This document shows positions 22,901 through 31,579 of a stretch of DNA of 64,000 nt, one piece after another; the first letter of the stretch is position 1, and every line of letters starts with the position of its first letter. A model generated the notes under the pieces. That model had not been told where the DNA came from and made no database searches. It was given only the letters and a program-made list of their open reading frames with translations. The position numbers were made by a program, and so were the translations under genes. Origin of the DNA: Alligator mississippiensis (taxonomy: Eukaryota; Chordata; Crocodylia; Alligatoridae); the NCBI RefSeq assembly GCF_030867095.1, contig NC_081825.1:263386954-263450953 (forward strand). Direction: 5' to 3'.

Positions 22901-25900
22901 AGCTACCCATACAACCCTCGACAGCTTGCCAAAACTGGGTAAACGGCCCTCCGCCCAAAATAATTGCCCACACCTGGCCTACGTGCTTCGCTGCAGCTGC
23001 GCACATGTATAGGGCATTTATCAGCCACATTAGGCACAAAAAAAAAAAAAAAAGCCAATTTCCAATACAGTCAATTTTCTTTATATCGGTGCCGATCCAA
23101 TATCGGACTGATGCATCAGTGCACCTCTAATTATTAATGATGGAAATATTTTTTCATTGGTCTGTGAGTGTGAAGTAAAACTGACATTTATCAATGTTTA
23201 TCGATAAAAATTGAATCCTGCCAAGCCTATGTATAGGTAAAATATGTAATGCTGGCATAAAATTCTGAAGATTTCTGATCGCAGAACCACAGAAAATGAG
23301 GGTCAGACAGGACCTCAGGAAGTCATCTAGTCCAACCACCTGCTCAAATCAGGTACCTCCCCAACTAGATCATCCCAGCCCAAGCTTTGTCTACCTGGGT
23401 CTAAAAACCTTCAAGGATAAAGACTCCACAACCTCTGGGTAGCCTACTTCTAGTGTTTTTACTACCTTTCCTTGCTGCAACTTGAGACTATTGCTCTTGT
23501 TCTGTCATTCGCCACCACTGAGAACAGTCCAGCTCCATTCTCTTTGGCACCCCCTTTCAGGTAATTCAAGGCTGCTCTTAAATCCCCTCTCCATCTTCTT
23601 TTCTCTAGACTAAATAAGCCCAATTCCCTCAGCCTTTCCTCATAAATCATGTGCCCCAGGCCCCTAACCACTTCCATTACCCTCCATTGGACTCTTGTTA
23701 TTACCTGCCATATTCTCCACTACCCAACCAGCTTGTTTACATATACAGTTTGAGAGCACCTCAGTACTAGGATGGAATAACTGAGGTGCACAACCTCCTC
23801 TCCCAGCTCTAGAAAATATTTTATCTACAACCACTGGGCTAAGAGACAGCTTTTTTTTTTTTTTTTTTGCTGACACCACAGTGGGATCTCACAGTTGGGC
23901 TTCTGTTTTATTCATGTTCATGCCCACTACTTCAAGTGATTATAGGTAAATCCTGATTTTTCAAACTTTGAATGGGGTAACTGAACTTTGAATTTCACTC
24001 TGGACTTAAAAATATGCTTTGAAAAGCTTTGGAGTTTCTGCTGGGATACCTGTGAAAACTAGGATCACTCTATGGATTTTTCAGGTGTTTTCTTCATTGT
24101 GAACTATCTGACATCCTGGGGGCGGGAGGAGCGTGATTGTTATTTCTTGTCTGTAGTTCTGCCCTGTCTTTTTGTTTTCTATTCTTTGTTATATTTTACT
24201 GCAAAGTTCCAATTAATGTCTTATACAAGTATAATTAGCATTTTGAACCACCTCCCTCCTGCAGATAATTAAAGGTGTTAAACAAAGCAAGCCCCAGTAC
24301 AAATCTCCTTCAACTAATACACTGACATTGCCATTGTTTCTGTTGATTCAGATGAGTTTCAATCCGCTGCAGTTCAGAGCCAGCCTGATTTTTAACTTAT
24401 TTTTCAAACTGACTGTGGCAACTTAAAATGCCTATGTCACAACAATGCATATAATACATGACATGTATTCAACACTTATTAGATGGTGGTTTCAATTTTT
24501 AAAAAATAATATAGTAGTTTGGAGCTTCACTCACTGGCAGTTGTAAGATCAATTTCAGAAAAGTCTAAATATAAAAGTCTAATTTGGGTTTTGAAGACAG
24601 CCGATGTGAATTTTAACCACTGACAAAGGCAATTCTCACCCCATTTTAAGTATGAATTGTATTCATACTCTTTCAGCTTTTGGTACATTTCGAGAAGTTA
24701 GACACCCTGCTTGTCTACCTCAGGGCACATAATACCTGCAACACCTCCCTCATTTTTCATGGAAAGCCTAGGTCATGCCAGGAAGAATCCTGTCTCCCAG
24801 AACATATATCCATACCATGCCCCCCAACCAATTTTTAAGTTAGGCCTCTGCATTTTATTCTCTTTTCAGGTCTTCTTTGGTTACCTTCACCTCTGCAGGT
24901 AATATAATTTGGCAAAGAAACAGTCAAACATCTGGTCTAGTCAAGCCTCACTAATCCCTCCAGCCCCAATACCTGCTTAAGGAAAACGGAAGCTTTAATG
25001 CATTCTACCATCCACATCCGCCCCTTCTGAAGCAGACCTCCTGAATGACAGGGGCTGGGGTGGGGAGAAGGGGCTGGGTATTTCAACAAATCATTCTCTC
25101 AAAGTCAGTTAGGACACCACAACACCTAATTTCAGTTTTGCCAAGTCTCCTCCCACCCAAGTCAAGAGGAGTTTTGTCAGATTCCAGTAGGAGCAGTATT
25201 AGGCCAGAAGTGCCTTAAGAATGTGGCAATCTTGTAGCACCAGCAGCACTAGTTTCACAACATCTCGCAAAGCAAGAGAAGCCAAGAAAGATACAATCCC
25301 AGTGTAAAAGATGAATATGCAGAAGACTATCAAAAATGTCAAATCTTACCAAAAACAGTACATTGGTATATTCTTCTGGAAGTTGAATTTGTGCTGCTGC
25401 CTGTATTTTATAATTTGGAGAGAGAGAAACTTCTATTTAAACCTGGATCACTGAAGTCATTTAAGGCTTCCTGCCAGGATTCCCCCCCTCACAGCCTTGC
25501 TTCCTTTTTGGCACCCTATAAAGGAGGTTTATTAAACTCCACCATAAAGCCAACCAGCAGACAACTTCCACGTAGGCAGCAGACAACTATATTACTTTCT
25601 CTCTTGGTTGAAAAAGTTACTAATTAGTTACAAAAGGATCATATCACCATATCTTCTGGGTCACACTGCTTCACACTGTCCAGCATTACTTCAACTCCTA
25701 AACTTTTAACAAATCTAGTTGCTATCTAGGGAAGATATCTAAATACCACAAAATGATGATTGCCTACTGAAACAGGTCTAACCCAATCCAATCCAACTGA
25801 AGCTTCCACACACACAACCCTCACTAAGCATCTAAGAAGCTATTACCTTGTCCTTTGACTGTCCTTGTCGAGCTATCGCATCATATTTTATTTTTCCTTC

Positions 25901-28900
25901 TGCATCCACTTGAACTGCCAAAGCATTGGACATTTTCTTCTTTCGGCCCATATCCAATGGGTACTGGGCCACGTGGATTTCTGGAAAAGCCCCTCCATCT
26001 CCAAAATCCTACACAGGAAAGAAACAGAAGTGTATAGTGAATAAAGCATGTGGGATAACTTTGTCAGTGTTTTCCAGTATAAAGTGGAAGCAGGAACTGC
26101 CTTGGTTTCCAGCACATTGTCAATGTCCGAGTTACCCTGCACCACAGCATACTGTTTGGGTAGGTAGCAGAATTTAGATTGTTTTGTTTTTTTAAATAGA
26201 AGCCACTAATATGCATTTATCTCCCTCAGAGAAATATCTATAATTATCTGTTATACTAAACAGGGGTCTATTGTCCTGACTGGAATATGCATCCATTATC
26301 ATACCAGTGATACAAATAATAAATTGGAGAGGGATTCATATGCGAATCAGTATTTAACATTTGTGATCTTTACCACTATAATAAAAAGCATTTGTGGACC
26401 TATGAAAGGCACAAGATTCACAGGCTTTCTGTTGAGGATCTGTATTTACCACTTAACACACAAAAAAAGTGCAATTTTTTTTCCCCAAAAAGACAAATTT
26501 ATTCTGCTGCTAAATGACTAAAATTTCCTGCCAACGCTTATAGTGGGCACAGTAAGAATGCCCAATTCCAAGTTATCAGATTTCTCCAGCATGACATGCA
26601 CTATCACTTGGTTTAGAATTACAGACCCCTATACTTTTTATTATTCCCCCTTTCATATAATACACAAATGCTAAAGCACTTAATAAACTGATGAGATTGA
26701 TATCTTGAGCTAGGCTATCCTGAGTCAGTAACAGTATCATAAGTCAGTAACAGTTAAAGCACATGTAGTATTAGTTGTCCCAGCATGCTAAGAACAATCT
26801 TGTAAGGGAGGACAAATGCAACATGAAGCATTCCCAGTGAGGTGCTTCAGTGTTTTCATCCATGAAATGTTTTCAATCATTCATTCAATGTTTTCATCCA
26901 GTTTCATCTTTCATCCAGTTTTATCCATGGTCATTTTTAAACATTTGGGCTGATTTGTAGTGGAATATATTTTATATTACACTGATGAACTACATGGAAG
27001 ATTTTGTGAAAACCCAAAGGGTGAATGAAATACTATACAGGTAAATTTGCTATGAAAAAGCGAGCTATAAATATTAGTGCAGGGGTTGTCAACCGGGAGT
27101 ACGCGTACCCCTGAGGGTACTTGAGAAGGCCCTAGAGGGTACACATGGGCAGGTGGCAATGGAGCACCACCTGCCCAGCCAGATCTGAGGGGGGGAGGGG
27201 GAAGCTTGCAAGCAGCAGCTGCCACACTGCATTTGGCTGTGCGACACCCCCCACCAGCCACTGGGGAGGGTTCAATAAAGAATGCATTATACAGTGTAAC
27301 TAAGAGGTTTCTAAAGTATGCAATACAGTAAAAGCCATGTTATCCGGCACTTTATTAACTAGCATGTTCTATTAACCAGCATGCTGGTCAACACTGCAAA
27401 AGTGAAACTGGAAGTCCCACTTCCAGTTTCACCAAGTCCACTTCACCAATTTTGGGGCATGGCCCCCTTCTTGTCCCCCAGCACAGCACACTGATGCCAG
27501 CAAGTGAAAGCCTGGCACCAGTCTGACCAGGCAAAGATGCCTCTCAGGTAACCAGCATATTTGGTTATCCAGCACCCCCCATTCCCCATGGGTGCTGCAT
27601 AACAGAGCTTTTGCTGTTATAAACCAAATGAAAAAACAAAACACACTTCCACCTAGCCTGTTGAATATACAGCCAATTCCCACACAGCCAGGCTCACACA
27701 ATCCTCCATGATATAATCCAAGTGCTCAGAATTCACCTCTGCTTCAAAAAGAGAGGAACAAAACTTATTTTTCAGGGGGAGAGACTTCATTAGAGCATGA
27801 ATTCAAATATTTACCTCCAGCATTCGTGGTATCCATCCTTTCCGATAACCATATGGAGGCGGTTCTCTGCGTGATGAAACCAGTGCTGTTTGTCTTGATC
27901 GCTGAGCTCTTGCTCTTTCTTCTAATTCTAGCTGGTCCTGAGACAGCTGAGTTGGAGCTGGCAAAAAACTGCAAAAAATGGGAGAAGGAATTTTAATCTT
28001 ATATTTTCACACTCTCCATGCCTGAGATTGAATGCAGTACTTGATTCTGCTACTACGGTATTCAAAACAATTGTTCATCTGTCCCTGGTCTGTATTGGAT
28101 CATACGCAATGTACAACACTTGAGCATTTCACTTTCCAGTTATGCAGCAGCTACTCTGGAATTTAAACGGAGAAGAGAACACAGTCTCTCCCCACCAGGC
28201 CAAAAGATTTCTATGGGGTTTGATAAAACCATCATCCACATTTCCACCCCCCTGGCTCCAGGGCAGGAGCCATATCTACCTTCTCTTTAGCAAGGCAATA
28301 ACGAACTTGAAAAACCCTACACAAGTCTGCATCTAAGTATGCTTTCCACTGCTCTTGACAACAAGGTGAAAAATATCCAAGTTTCAAGCATTTCCATACC
28401 TAAGTGACTTAATGAAAAAAAAATAAGAAAATTGTTTCTACCCTAATTATGTGTGGTGCAAAGCACTAGGCCCAAGGAGGGCTTCCCCCTTCCATAGCAC
28501 TAGTGCCCTCTTCCTTCTGGACAGAAGCAGAAGATCCCAAACTCTGGGGAAGCCTGCGGAGGCTGCCTGCCTGCCTGGTAATAAGGCCCCTTCTGACCCT
28601 GCCAGGGTCTGAGGAGCCTGGAGAGCAGCTCCCGGGGCGCAGCGGGGTATGCCCGCTCCCGGGACTGGAGGGGGGGGGGGCGCTTCCCGCCGAGCAACCA
28701 GCCACCCCCTGCTCGGGGAAGCCGGGGGGGGGGGGAGGGGAGAGAAAGGGGAGCGGCTGCCCTCGCGCAGGACAGGGCGGCGGCAAGGGGCTCTCCCGCC
28801 CCAGGGCGGGACGCCCAGTGCCGGCCATGCCCCCCAACGGTGCCGGGCCCCGGGGGTGACGCTTGCCCCCGAAGCGGGCGCTCCCAGCTGCGGGCCGGGG

Positions 28901-29037
28901 CCCCTGGAGCAGCGCCGGGGCTGGAGCCCACTCCCCCACAGCCAAGGAGCGCTGAGGCCAGGCGAGGAGGGCGGGGGAGAGCCCCGACCCCGCACCGGGG
29001 CGCACTCGGCCGACCACACCGACCTGGTGAGCGCCAT
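7772..29037 (-). CDS. SNW1: SNW1 (SKIP), complete 14-exon gene
   Basis: Coding exons from 5' to 3' are 29024-29037, 27815-27968, 25847-26008, 15965-16060, 15766-15872, 14354-14458, 14197-14266, 13383-13448, 12003-12119, 11468-11609, 10372-10468, 9215-9332, 8058-8221 and 7772-7970. They total 1611 nt, or 536 residues plus TGA, the length of human SNW1, with every phase compatible. The protein is nearly identical to the human one I know: [14 protein letters not shown] near the N-terminus, the SNWKN signature at 252-256, the charged coiled-coil [20 protein letters not shown], and a basic tail ending GKKRRKE. SNW1 (yeast Prp45) is a nuclear spliceosome component and a coregulator for nuclear receptors, Notch and SMAD signalling. 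Repeats lie only in introns. It starts in a CpG island and converges with SLIRP. Confidence 0.97.
8058..8221 (-). CDS. SNW1: SNW1 exon 13
   Basis: It encodes [19 protein letters not shown] through [13 protein letters not shown], residues 417-470 plus two bases. The donor is CAG|GTAAG and the acceptor TTTCCAG. Confidence 0.96.
8222..9214 (-). other. SNW1 intron 12
   Basis: Unique intronic sequence of about 1 kb; nothing recognised in it. Confidence 0.6.
9215..9332 (-). CDS. SNW1: SNW1 exon 12
   Basis: It encodes [20 protein letters not shown] followed by [19 protein letters not shown], residues 378-416. It is bounded by AACTTAG and AAG|GTAAAT. Confidence 0.96.
9422..9660 (-). mobile_element. 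CR1 LINE 3' fragment
   Basis: It begins on the plus strand with TTCATAGATTCATAGAAGTA, the CR1 tail microsatellite. It continues GGTCAGAACAGACCTTGTAG and ATCATCAAGTCTGACCCCCT. Frame-disrupted, so old. Confidence 0.85.
9673..9798. repeat. Imperfect intronic inverted repeat
   Basis: The left arm (9673-9722, GATGGCTGGGAGGCGAAAAC...) pairs with the right arm (9748-9798, ...TTTTTGCCTCCCAGCCATC) over about 50 bases at roughly 80% complementarity, with a 25-base loop. It looks like an old fold-back. Confidence 0.75.
10372..10468 (-). CDS. SNW1: SNW1 exon 11
   Basis: It encodes [19 protein letters not shown] then [12 protein letters not shown], the arginine-rich charged segment at residues 346-376. 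The donor is AGAG|GTGAGT. Confidence 0.95.
10469..11467 (-). other. SNW1 intron 10
   Basis: About 1 kb of AT-rich unique sequence. No repeat or exon recognised. Confidence 0.6.
11468..11609 (-). CDS. SNW1: SNW1 exon 10
   Basis: It encodes [20 protein letters not shown] then [20 protein letters not shown] and IKTHVEK, residues 298-344. This is a heptad-like charged helix, identical to the human segment as I recall it. Confidence 0.97.
11610..12002 (-). other. SNW1 intron 9
   Basis: A 393 bp intron; nothing but splice signals recognised. Confidence 0.6.
12003..12119 (-). CDS. SNW1: SNW1 exon 9
   Basis: It encodes [20 protein letters not shown] then [19 protein letters not shown], 39 codons in phase 0 (residues 259-297), within the conserved SNW domain. 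Confidence 0.97.
12120..13382 (-). other. SNW1 intron 8
   Basis: About 1.3 kb, AT-rich. No recognisable repeat family or exon. Confidence 0.6.
13383..13448 (-). CDS. SNW1: SNW1 exon 8, with SNWKN signature
   Basis: It has 22 codons encoding [14 protein letters not shown] followed by [13 protein letters not shown] (residues 252-256) names the family. Confidence 0.97.
13449..14196 (-). other. SNW1 intron 7
   Basis: 748 bp with a purine-rich GAGAGA stretch near 13457-13490; otherwise unremarkable. Confidence 0.6.
14197..14266 (-). CDS. SNW1: SNW1 exon 7
   Basis: It encodes [20 protein letters not shown] and SRK (residues 214-236), the proline-rich linker of the SNW domain, between GTGCAG and AAG|GTATTG. 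Confidence 0.96.
14354..14458 (-). CDS. SNW1: SNW1 exon 6
   Basis: It encodes [20 protein letters not shown] then [15 protein letters not shown], residues 179-213. The phase fits exons 5 and 7. Confidence 0.97.
14585..14700 (+). mobile_element. Penelope-associated repeat fragment
   Basis: The segment AAGGTTCTTTGGGTAAAATA...TGATATCTTTTATCAGACCA...CAAGCTTTCAGGCACAAAC...CTTCAGGC resembles the segment preceding the GIY-YIG remnant at 4165-4250 and also 47233-47345. The family assignment is inferred from that link. Confidence 0.5.
14760..15231. mobile_element. GGGYGYGTCC-end element, degraded copy
   Basis: The right end (GCATGTCTGGATCGGGCC) is a variant of the terminus at 42741-42758. The left end TGTACACATGCAG resembles that at 39814. 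It contains a TTTTGACAC/GTGTCAAAA inverted pair, a 13-base poly(A) run and a GGAGCCTGGCCAGC inverted pair (14960-14973, 14992-15005). GC-rich ORFs in it look accidental. Confidence 0.5.
15625..15693. repeat. Perfect 33 bp palindrome with 3-base spacer
   Basis: Arms 15625-15657 and 15661-15693 are exact reverse complements around TTA. The arm runs CCTCTTTGAAGCCTGCTCCT then TAGCACAAATATA. The perfect match implies recent origin or gene conversion. It lies 72 bp from SNW1 exon 5. Confidence 0.95.
15766..15872 (-). CDS. SNW1: SNW1 exon 5
   Basis: It encodes [20 protein letters not shown] then [15 protein letters not shown], residues 143-177 plus two bases. The donor is CAG|GTTAGT. Confidence 0.97.
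15965..16060 (-). CDS. SNW1: SNW1 exon 4
   Basis: It has 32 codons encoding [20 protein letters not shown] and [12 protein letters not shown], residues 111-142. The donor is GAG|GTACTG. Confidence 0.97.
18087..19240. mobile_element. hAT-type element with perfect 8 bp TSD
   Basis: Terminal repeats are TAGGGCTGTCAA at the left and TTTGACAGCCTA at the right, flanked by ATTTGAAC at 18079-18086 and 19241-19248. Subterminal AATTAATCAC/TTAATCATGA blocks mirror each other. The interior is GC-rich filler with no transposase, so it is non-autonomous. Confidence 0.9.
19575..20115 (+). mobile_element. CR1 LINE 3' fragment
   Basis: It encodes [40 protein letters not shown] and [20 protein letters not shown], the CR1 reverse transcriptase C-terminus. 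It ends with the CTATGAATCTATAC tail. A G-run near 19761 and a local duplication of TTGGAGGTGTTCAAA break it. Confidence 0.9.
21673..23129. mobile_element. hAT element with 8 bp TSD, interrupted by a second hAT
   Basis: Termini are TAGGGGTGCAC and GTGCACCTCTA, flanked by ATTATTAA at 21665-21672 and 23130-23137. Subterminal sequence is rich in GGCCGAT/ATCGG. It is homologous to the copy ending at 6658, which lacks the 22472-22976 insertion. The long GC-rich ORFs show no transposase motifs. Confidence 0.93.
22472..22976. mobile_element. Nested hAT-type element
   Basis: Ends are CATGGGTGGGCAAAATAC and AATAATTGCCCACACCTG, flanked by GCCTATGT (22464-22471) and GCCTACGT (22977-22984), a 7/8 TSD. 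At the empty site in the 6 kb copy, GCCTCCTGTGTTGTGCTGC is continuous. Confidence 0.88.
23285..23690 (-). mobile_element. CR1 LINE 3' fragment
   Basis: The plus strand has AGGGTCAGACAGGACCTCAG and CATCTAGTCCAACCACCTGC. The minus strand encodes [28 protein letters not shown], with a space added after residue 20. This is the CR1 C-terminal region, degraded. Confidence 0.85.
25847..26008 (-). CDS. SNW1: SNW1 exon 3
   Basis: It has 54 codons beginning [20 protein letters not shown], then [20 protein letters not shown], ending ARQGQSKDK (residues 57-110). It is bounded by TGTGTAG and AAG|GTAATA. Confidence 0.97.
27080..27275. mobile_element. Partial hAT-type element
   Basis: The left end CAGGGGTTGTCAACCGGGAG is a typical hAT/Charlie terminus. 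No matching right terminus or TSD was found, so the right boundary is arbitrary. Confidence 0.5.
27326..27616. mobile_element. Tigger/pogo-like MITE with internal palindrome
   Basis: The left end CAGTAAAAGCCATGTTATCC is inverted at the right end as GCATAACAGAGCTTTTGCTG. The left flank is TA and the right flank TT, a decayed TA TSD. Inside, GTGAAACTGGAAG (27402-27414) and CTTCCAGTTTCAC (27420-27432) form a 13 bp stem with a 5-base loop. Confidence 0.75.
27815..27968 (-). CDS. SNW1: SNW1 exon 2
   Basis: It encodes [20 protein letters not shown] then [20 protein letters not shown] and [11 protein letters not shown] (to residue 56). The first base completes Ser5. The donor is GAG|GTAAAT. Confidence 0.97.
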
Positions 29038-29280
29038 CTTGTCTCCTCCTTTCTCTTCACCAGGCTCCAGGCCGTGCGGCGAAGCCGGGTGCCAAACCGA
29101 GCAGGCGCGGGCGCGAAAGGGCTGCTGGGAGTTGTAGTCTCTTGTCTCTATTACGCAGGGCGGTCACATGATCCAGTGCGCAGGCGCACAGGCTGAAGGC
29201 TCCCTCGGCGCGAATCTTGGTCCCGCTAACGACTCTAGGCGGCTCCAGTGTTCCACTGCGCATGCGTAAAAGGCTATTGC
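28560..29280. promoter_or_regulatory. SNW1: CpG island, SNW1 promoter
   Basis: A CpG-dense stretch over SNW1 exon 1 and the start of intron 1. Upstream of the ATG it carries a ZNF143/Staf-like motif (GCTGCTGGGAGTTGTAGTC, 29121-29139) and NRF1-like palindromes TGCGCATGCGTA (29257-29268) and TGCGCAGGCGCA (about 29177). No TATA box is seen. Three overlapping long minus-strand ORFs at 28447-29060 are GC artefacts. Confidence 0.8.
29024..29037 (-). CDS. SNW1: SNW1 exon 1 (start codon)
   Basis: ATGGCGCTCACCAG|GTCGGT encodes MALT and two bases of Ser5, exactly the human start (MALTS). The ATG is preceded by GGAGACAAG. Confidence 0.93.
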
Positions 29281-30062
29281 TTTGCTCGGCGCCGGACTGT
29301 GGGCTGGGCTTGTAGAGCTGCGGGGCTGGGGAGTACGTGCAGGATGGGGCCTGGGTTCTGCACCAGAGCTGCAGAGCTGTTCAGGGGCGTCTGCTAGTTG
29401 CAGGCTCAGCCCAGCCTCTCTTGTGCACCACAGTGGGGTCCAATAAAGGTTGATCTTTTTTTCTTTTTTTTAAGGAAACATTTTCATGTTCCAGGCCAAA
29501 TCAGACAAATCCATTCCAAATCCATGACTTATTCAAGAACCATATGTGGCCCTACTACCAGCAAACATCCTCCACCCCACCTGGGGCTTCAGATGTTTAC
29601 AAATTATTTGGCAGGCATCCTATGTGCAGGTCCAAGCCCAGAGGCTTGGGGTTCAGATCCCCCCAGGTTTTGCTTGCCCTCAGCCATATGGCTTCAGGAG
29701 CAAGCTAGGGAGGAGTCTCCCAGTTCCATCAAGTGGGCATAAAGCTAAGATCTTCCCACTGAAAATTGAAGTGGGAGAGTATATATTACCTCTGTAGGTA
29801 CTACCCCATGCCAGAAAAGTGGTTATCTTCTGTCCCTGGGAAAACCTCTATGGTGATCATGGCATTTTCGCATCATTCATGACAGATGGCAGCATTGCGT
29901 GGCCCCAAGCAGCAGTGCCTTCACTGTGACATTACCTTGTTGGGCACCCTCATAGCACTGAGCTCTGGGACCTGATCCGTGGTGGGTACCATGGCCCTAT
30001 CTTCAGTACGGAGCCAGCCTGTGGCACTGGCGCAGGGCTGGCATACCTGTGTTTGCAGGGTC
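29281..30062. other. Intergenic sequence upstream of SNW1
   Basis: Unique-looking sequence with a T-rich run at 29455-29472. No gene or repeat family recognised. Confidence 0.5.
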
Positions 30063-30070
30063 CTCTAGCG

Positions 30071-30442
30071 TGGTGATGTTCAAGCTTTTTGACCCCATTG
30101 GCCAGAAGAGAGGCATAGGGCTGGTCTATAGGCCAGAAGAAGCCCTGCACACTGCCATTAGGCCCCACAGGGCCTCAGCTGGCCCCTGCCTGGGGCCTGG
30201 CACTACCTCCTCCCTGCCCCAAGGAGCAGGAGCAGGAGCAGGAGCAGGTCCTGAGGCCTGGCACAGCCCCTGCCTGGCCACGGACACTGGTTGGAGTGCA
30301 GGGCCCAGGGCTCCCCACAGGTCCAGACATCTGGCAGCAAGGGAACTGTGCCACCACTCCCACTCCAAACCCATGGAGAGCCCTGCAGGCCAGATGATGT
30401 GGTACCAGGAGCCAGATCTGGCCCATGGGCTGAGCCCCCCAT
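30071..30442. mobile_element. hAT-type element, left member of a tandem pair
   Basis: It starts TGGTGATGTTCAAGC and ends GGGCTGAGCCCCCCAT. The right end, reversed, resembles the terminus of the nested element at 22472. It is flanked by CTCTAGCG (30063-30070) and CTCTAGTG (30443-30450). Inside, 30219-30246 is a run of AGGAGC repeats. Confidence 0.65.
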
Positions 30443-30450
30443 CTCTAGTG

Positions 30451-31571
30451 CAATGGCTCTCAACCATTTTAGATCAAGGCACCCCACTGCAGTTCTGAAT
30501 TTAGTGGTGCCCCTTTTCAAAATCCTATAAGTGGTGACAGGTTTAGAACTTTTTTTCTGAAGCTTCTTTACCTTAGATGAGATCTCTTCACAAAAATTAT
30601 TTATAATGTTTTAATTTAAGCACGTGGGAGAAGTTGTAGGAACACAAGAAGTCAGAAAATGAGACCACTGCAGGGTCCCAGCCCCATAATTACATGGGTA
30701 CAGTGCTTTCACTACAGGATAGGGACTAGGGTTTGCAGACCCCTACCCTGCCACACCCTGAAAGTGCACCACTGGCACTTTCGGGCGTGCCTCTGGCACT
30801 TCCGGGTTGGTGGGATCAGCCACGGGGGGACCACATCTCCTGGCACATTCCCCAGCCAGTGCTCTCAGGGGGGGCACTAGTGCTCTCGCTTGCCCCCCTG
30901 CCTGGGAACGCTGCTGTCAGGGGGTGCCCCAGCGCTTTCAGGGGGTGCATGTACACCCCCGTGCACCCCCTACACGTCACCACTGGCAGCAGCAGACTCT
31001 CCCACAAACAATTCAGGAAGAGAGACATTTTCTGCAAGACCCCAAGGAAAGCCCCTTTTTCTGCAGCTTGGATGTAGGGTCTAGCTATTGGAGACAATTT
31101 AGGATGCTGGGAGCCAGTGAGTATACACTTAGCCTGAGTGAGAGAGGTAGAAAACAGCCTATGCAAACTGCCCAGTGCCTCAGTTAGGACACAGCCCCAA
31201 GCTTCAGCTCCACACCTGCTCCCAGACTGGCCCCGCAGCCCCACATGTCTGTACCTGTCCCTTAATCTGCAGCTTCTGTTTCTCCCACTGTTGCTTCCTT
31301 GTGAGAAGCTGCACCTCATTCTCCATTGGCTCATCCTCCCCAGTTCTCTCTCCATAGGCACTGGGGGCTACCAACACCACCCAGTACAGGCTAAGCCAGC
31401 TCAACCAGCCTCTCCTGACTTTGAATGCTTTGAGTGGCTCCACAAGACCCCTATGCAAGGCACAGACAGGTCATGCCAGGCCACTTCCAGAAGGATGCAT
31501 ACATGTTAAAATGTCCTTAGAAACATGTTGCAGCACCCCAGGGTACCACAGCACCTGGCTGAGAATCACTG
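30451..31571. mobile_element. hAT/Charlie-type element, right member of the pair
   Basis: Ends are CAATGGCTCTCAACC and GGCTGAGAATCACTG, the classic Charlie-type inverted termini. TSDs are CTCTAGTG (30443-30450) and CTTTAGTG (31572-31579). There is no transposase frame. Confidence 0.85.
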
Positions 31572-31579
31572 CTTTAGTG

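Larger units (their letters stand above)
16061..25846 (-). other. SNW1 intron 3 (9.8 kb)
   Basis: The largest SNW1 intron. It holds a MIR-like patch near 16200-16370 (CTATTTTACAGAAATATG...AAGTGACTTGACC), hAT elements at 18087-19240 and 21673-23129, CR1 at 19575-20115 and 23285-23690, an older CR1-like scrap near 20930-21010 and a 19-base poly(T) run near 23850. Nothing is recognised in 16400-18080, 20120-20920 or 23900-25840. Confidence 0.6.
26009..27814 (-). other. SNW1 intron 2
   Basis: It contains a partial hAT (27080-27275), a Tigger-like element (27326-27616) and short GTTTTCATCCA direct repeats near 26850-26930. The rest is AT-rich with nothing recognised. Confidence 0.6.

Noticed and set aside
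28447-29060. Three overlapping long minus-strand ORFs at the SNW1 promoter
   Set aside because: CpG-island artefacts: three frames are open at once, and the real exon 1 there is only 14 coding bases followed by a donor.
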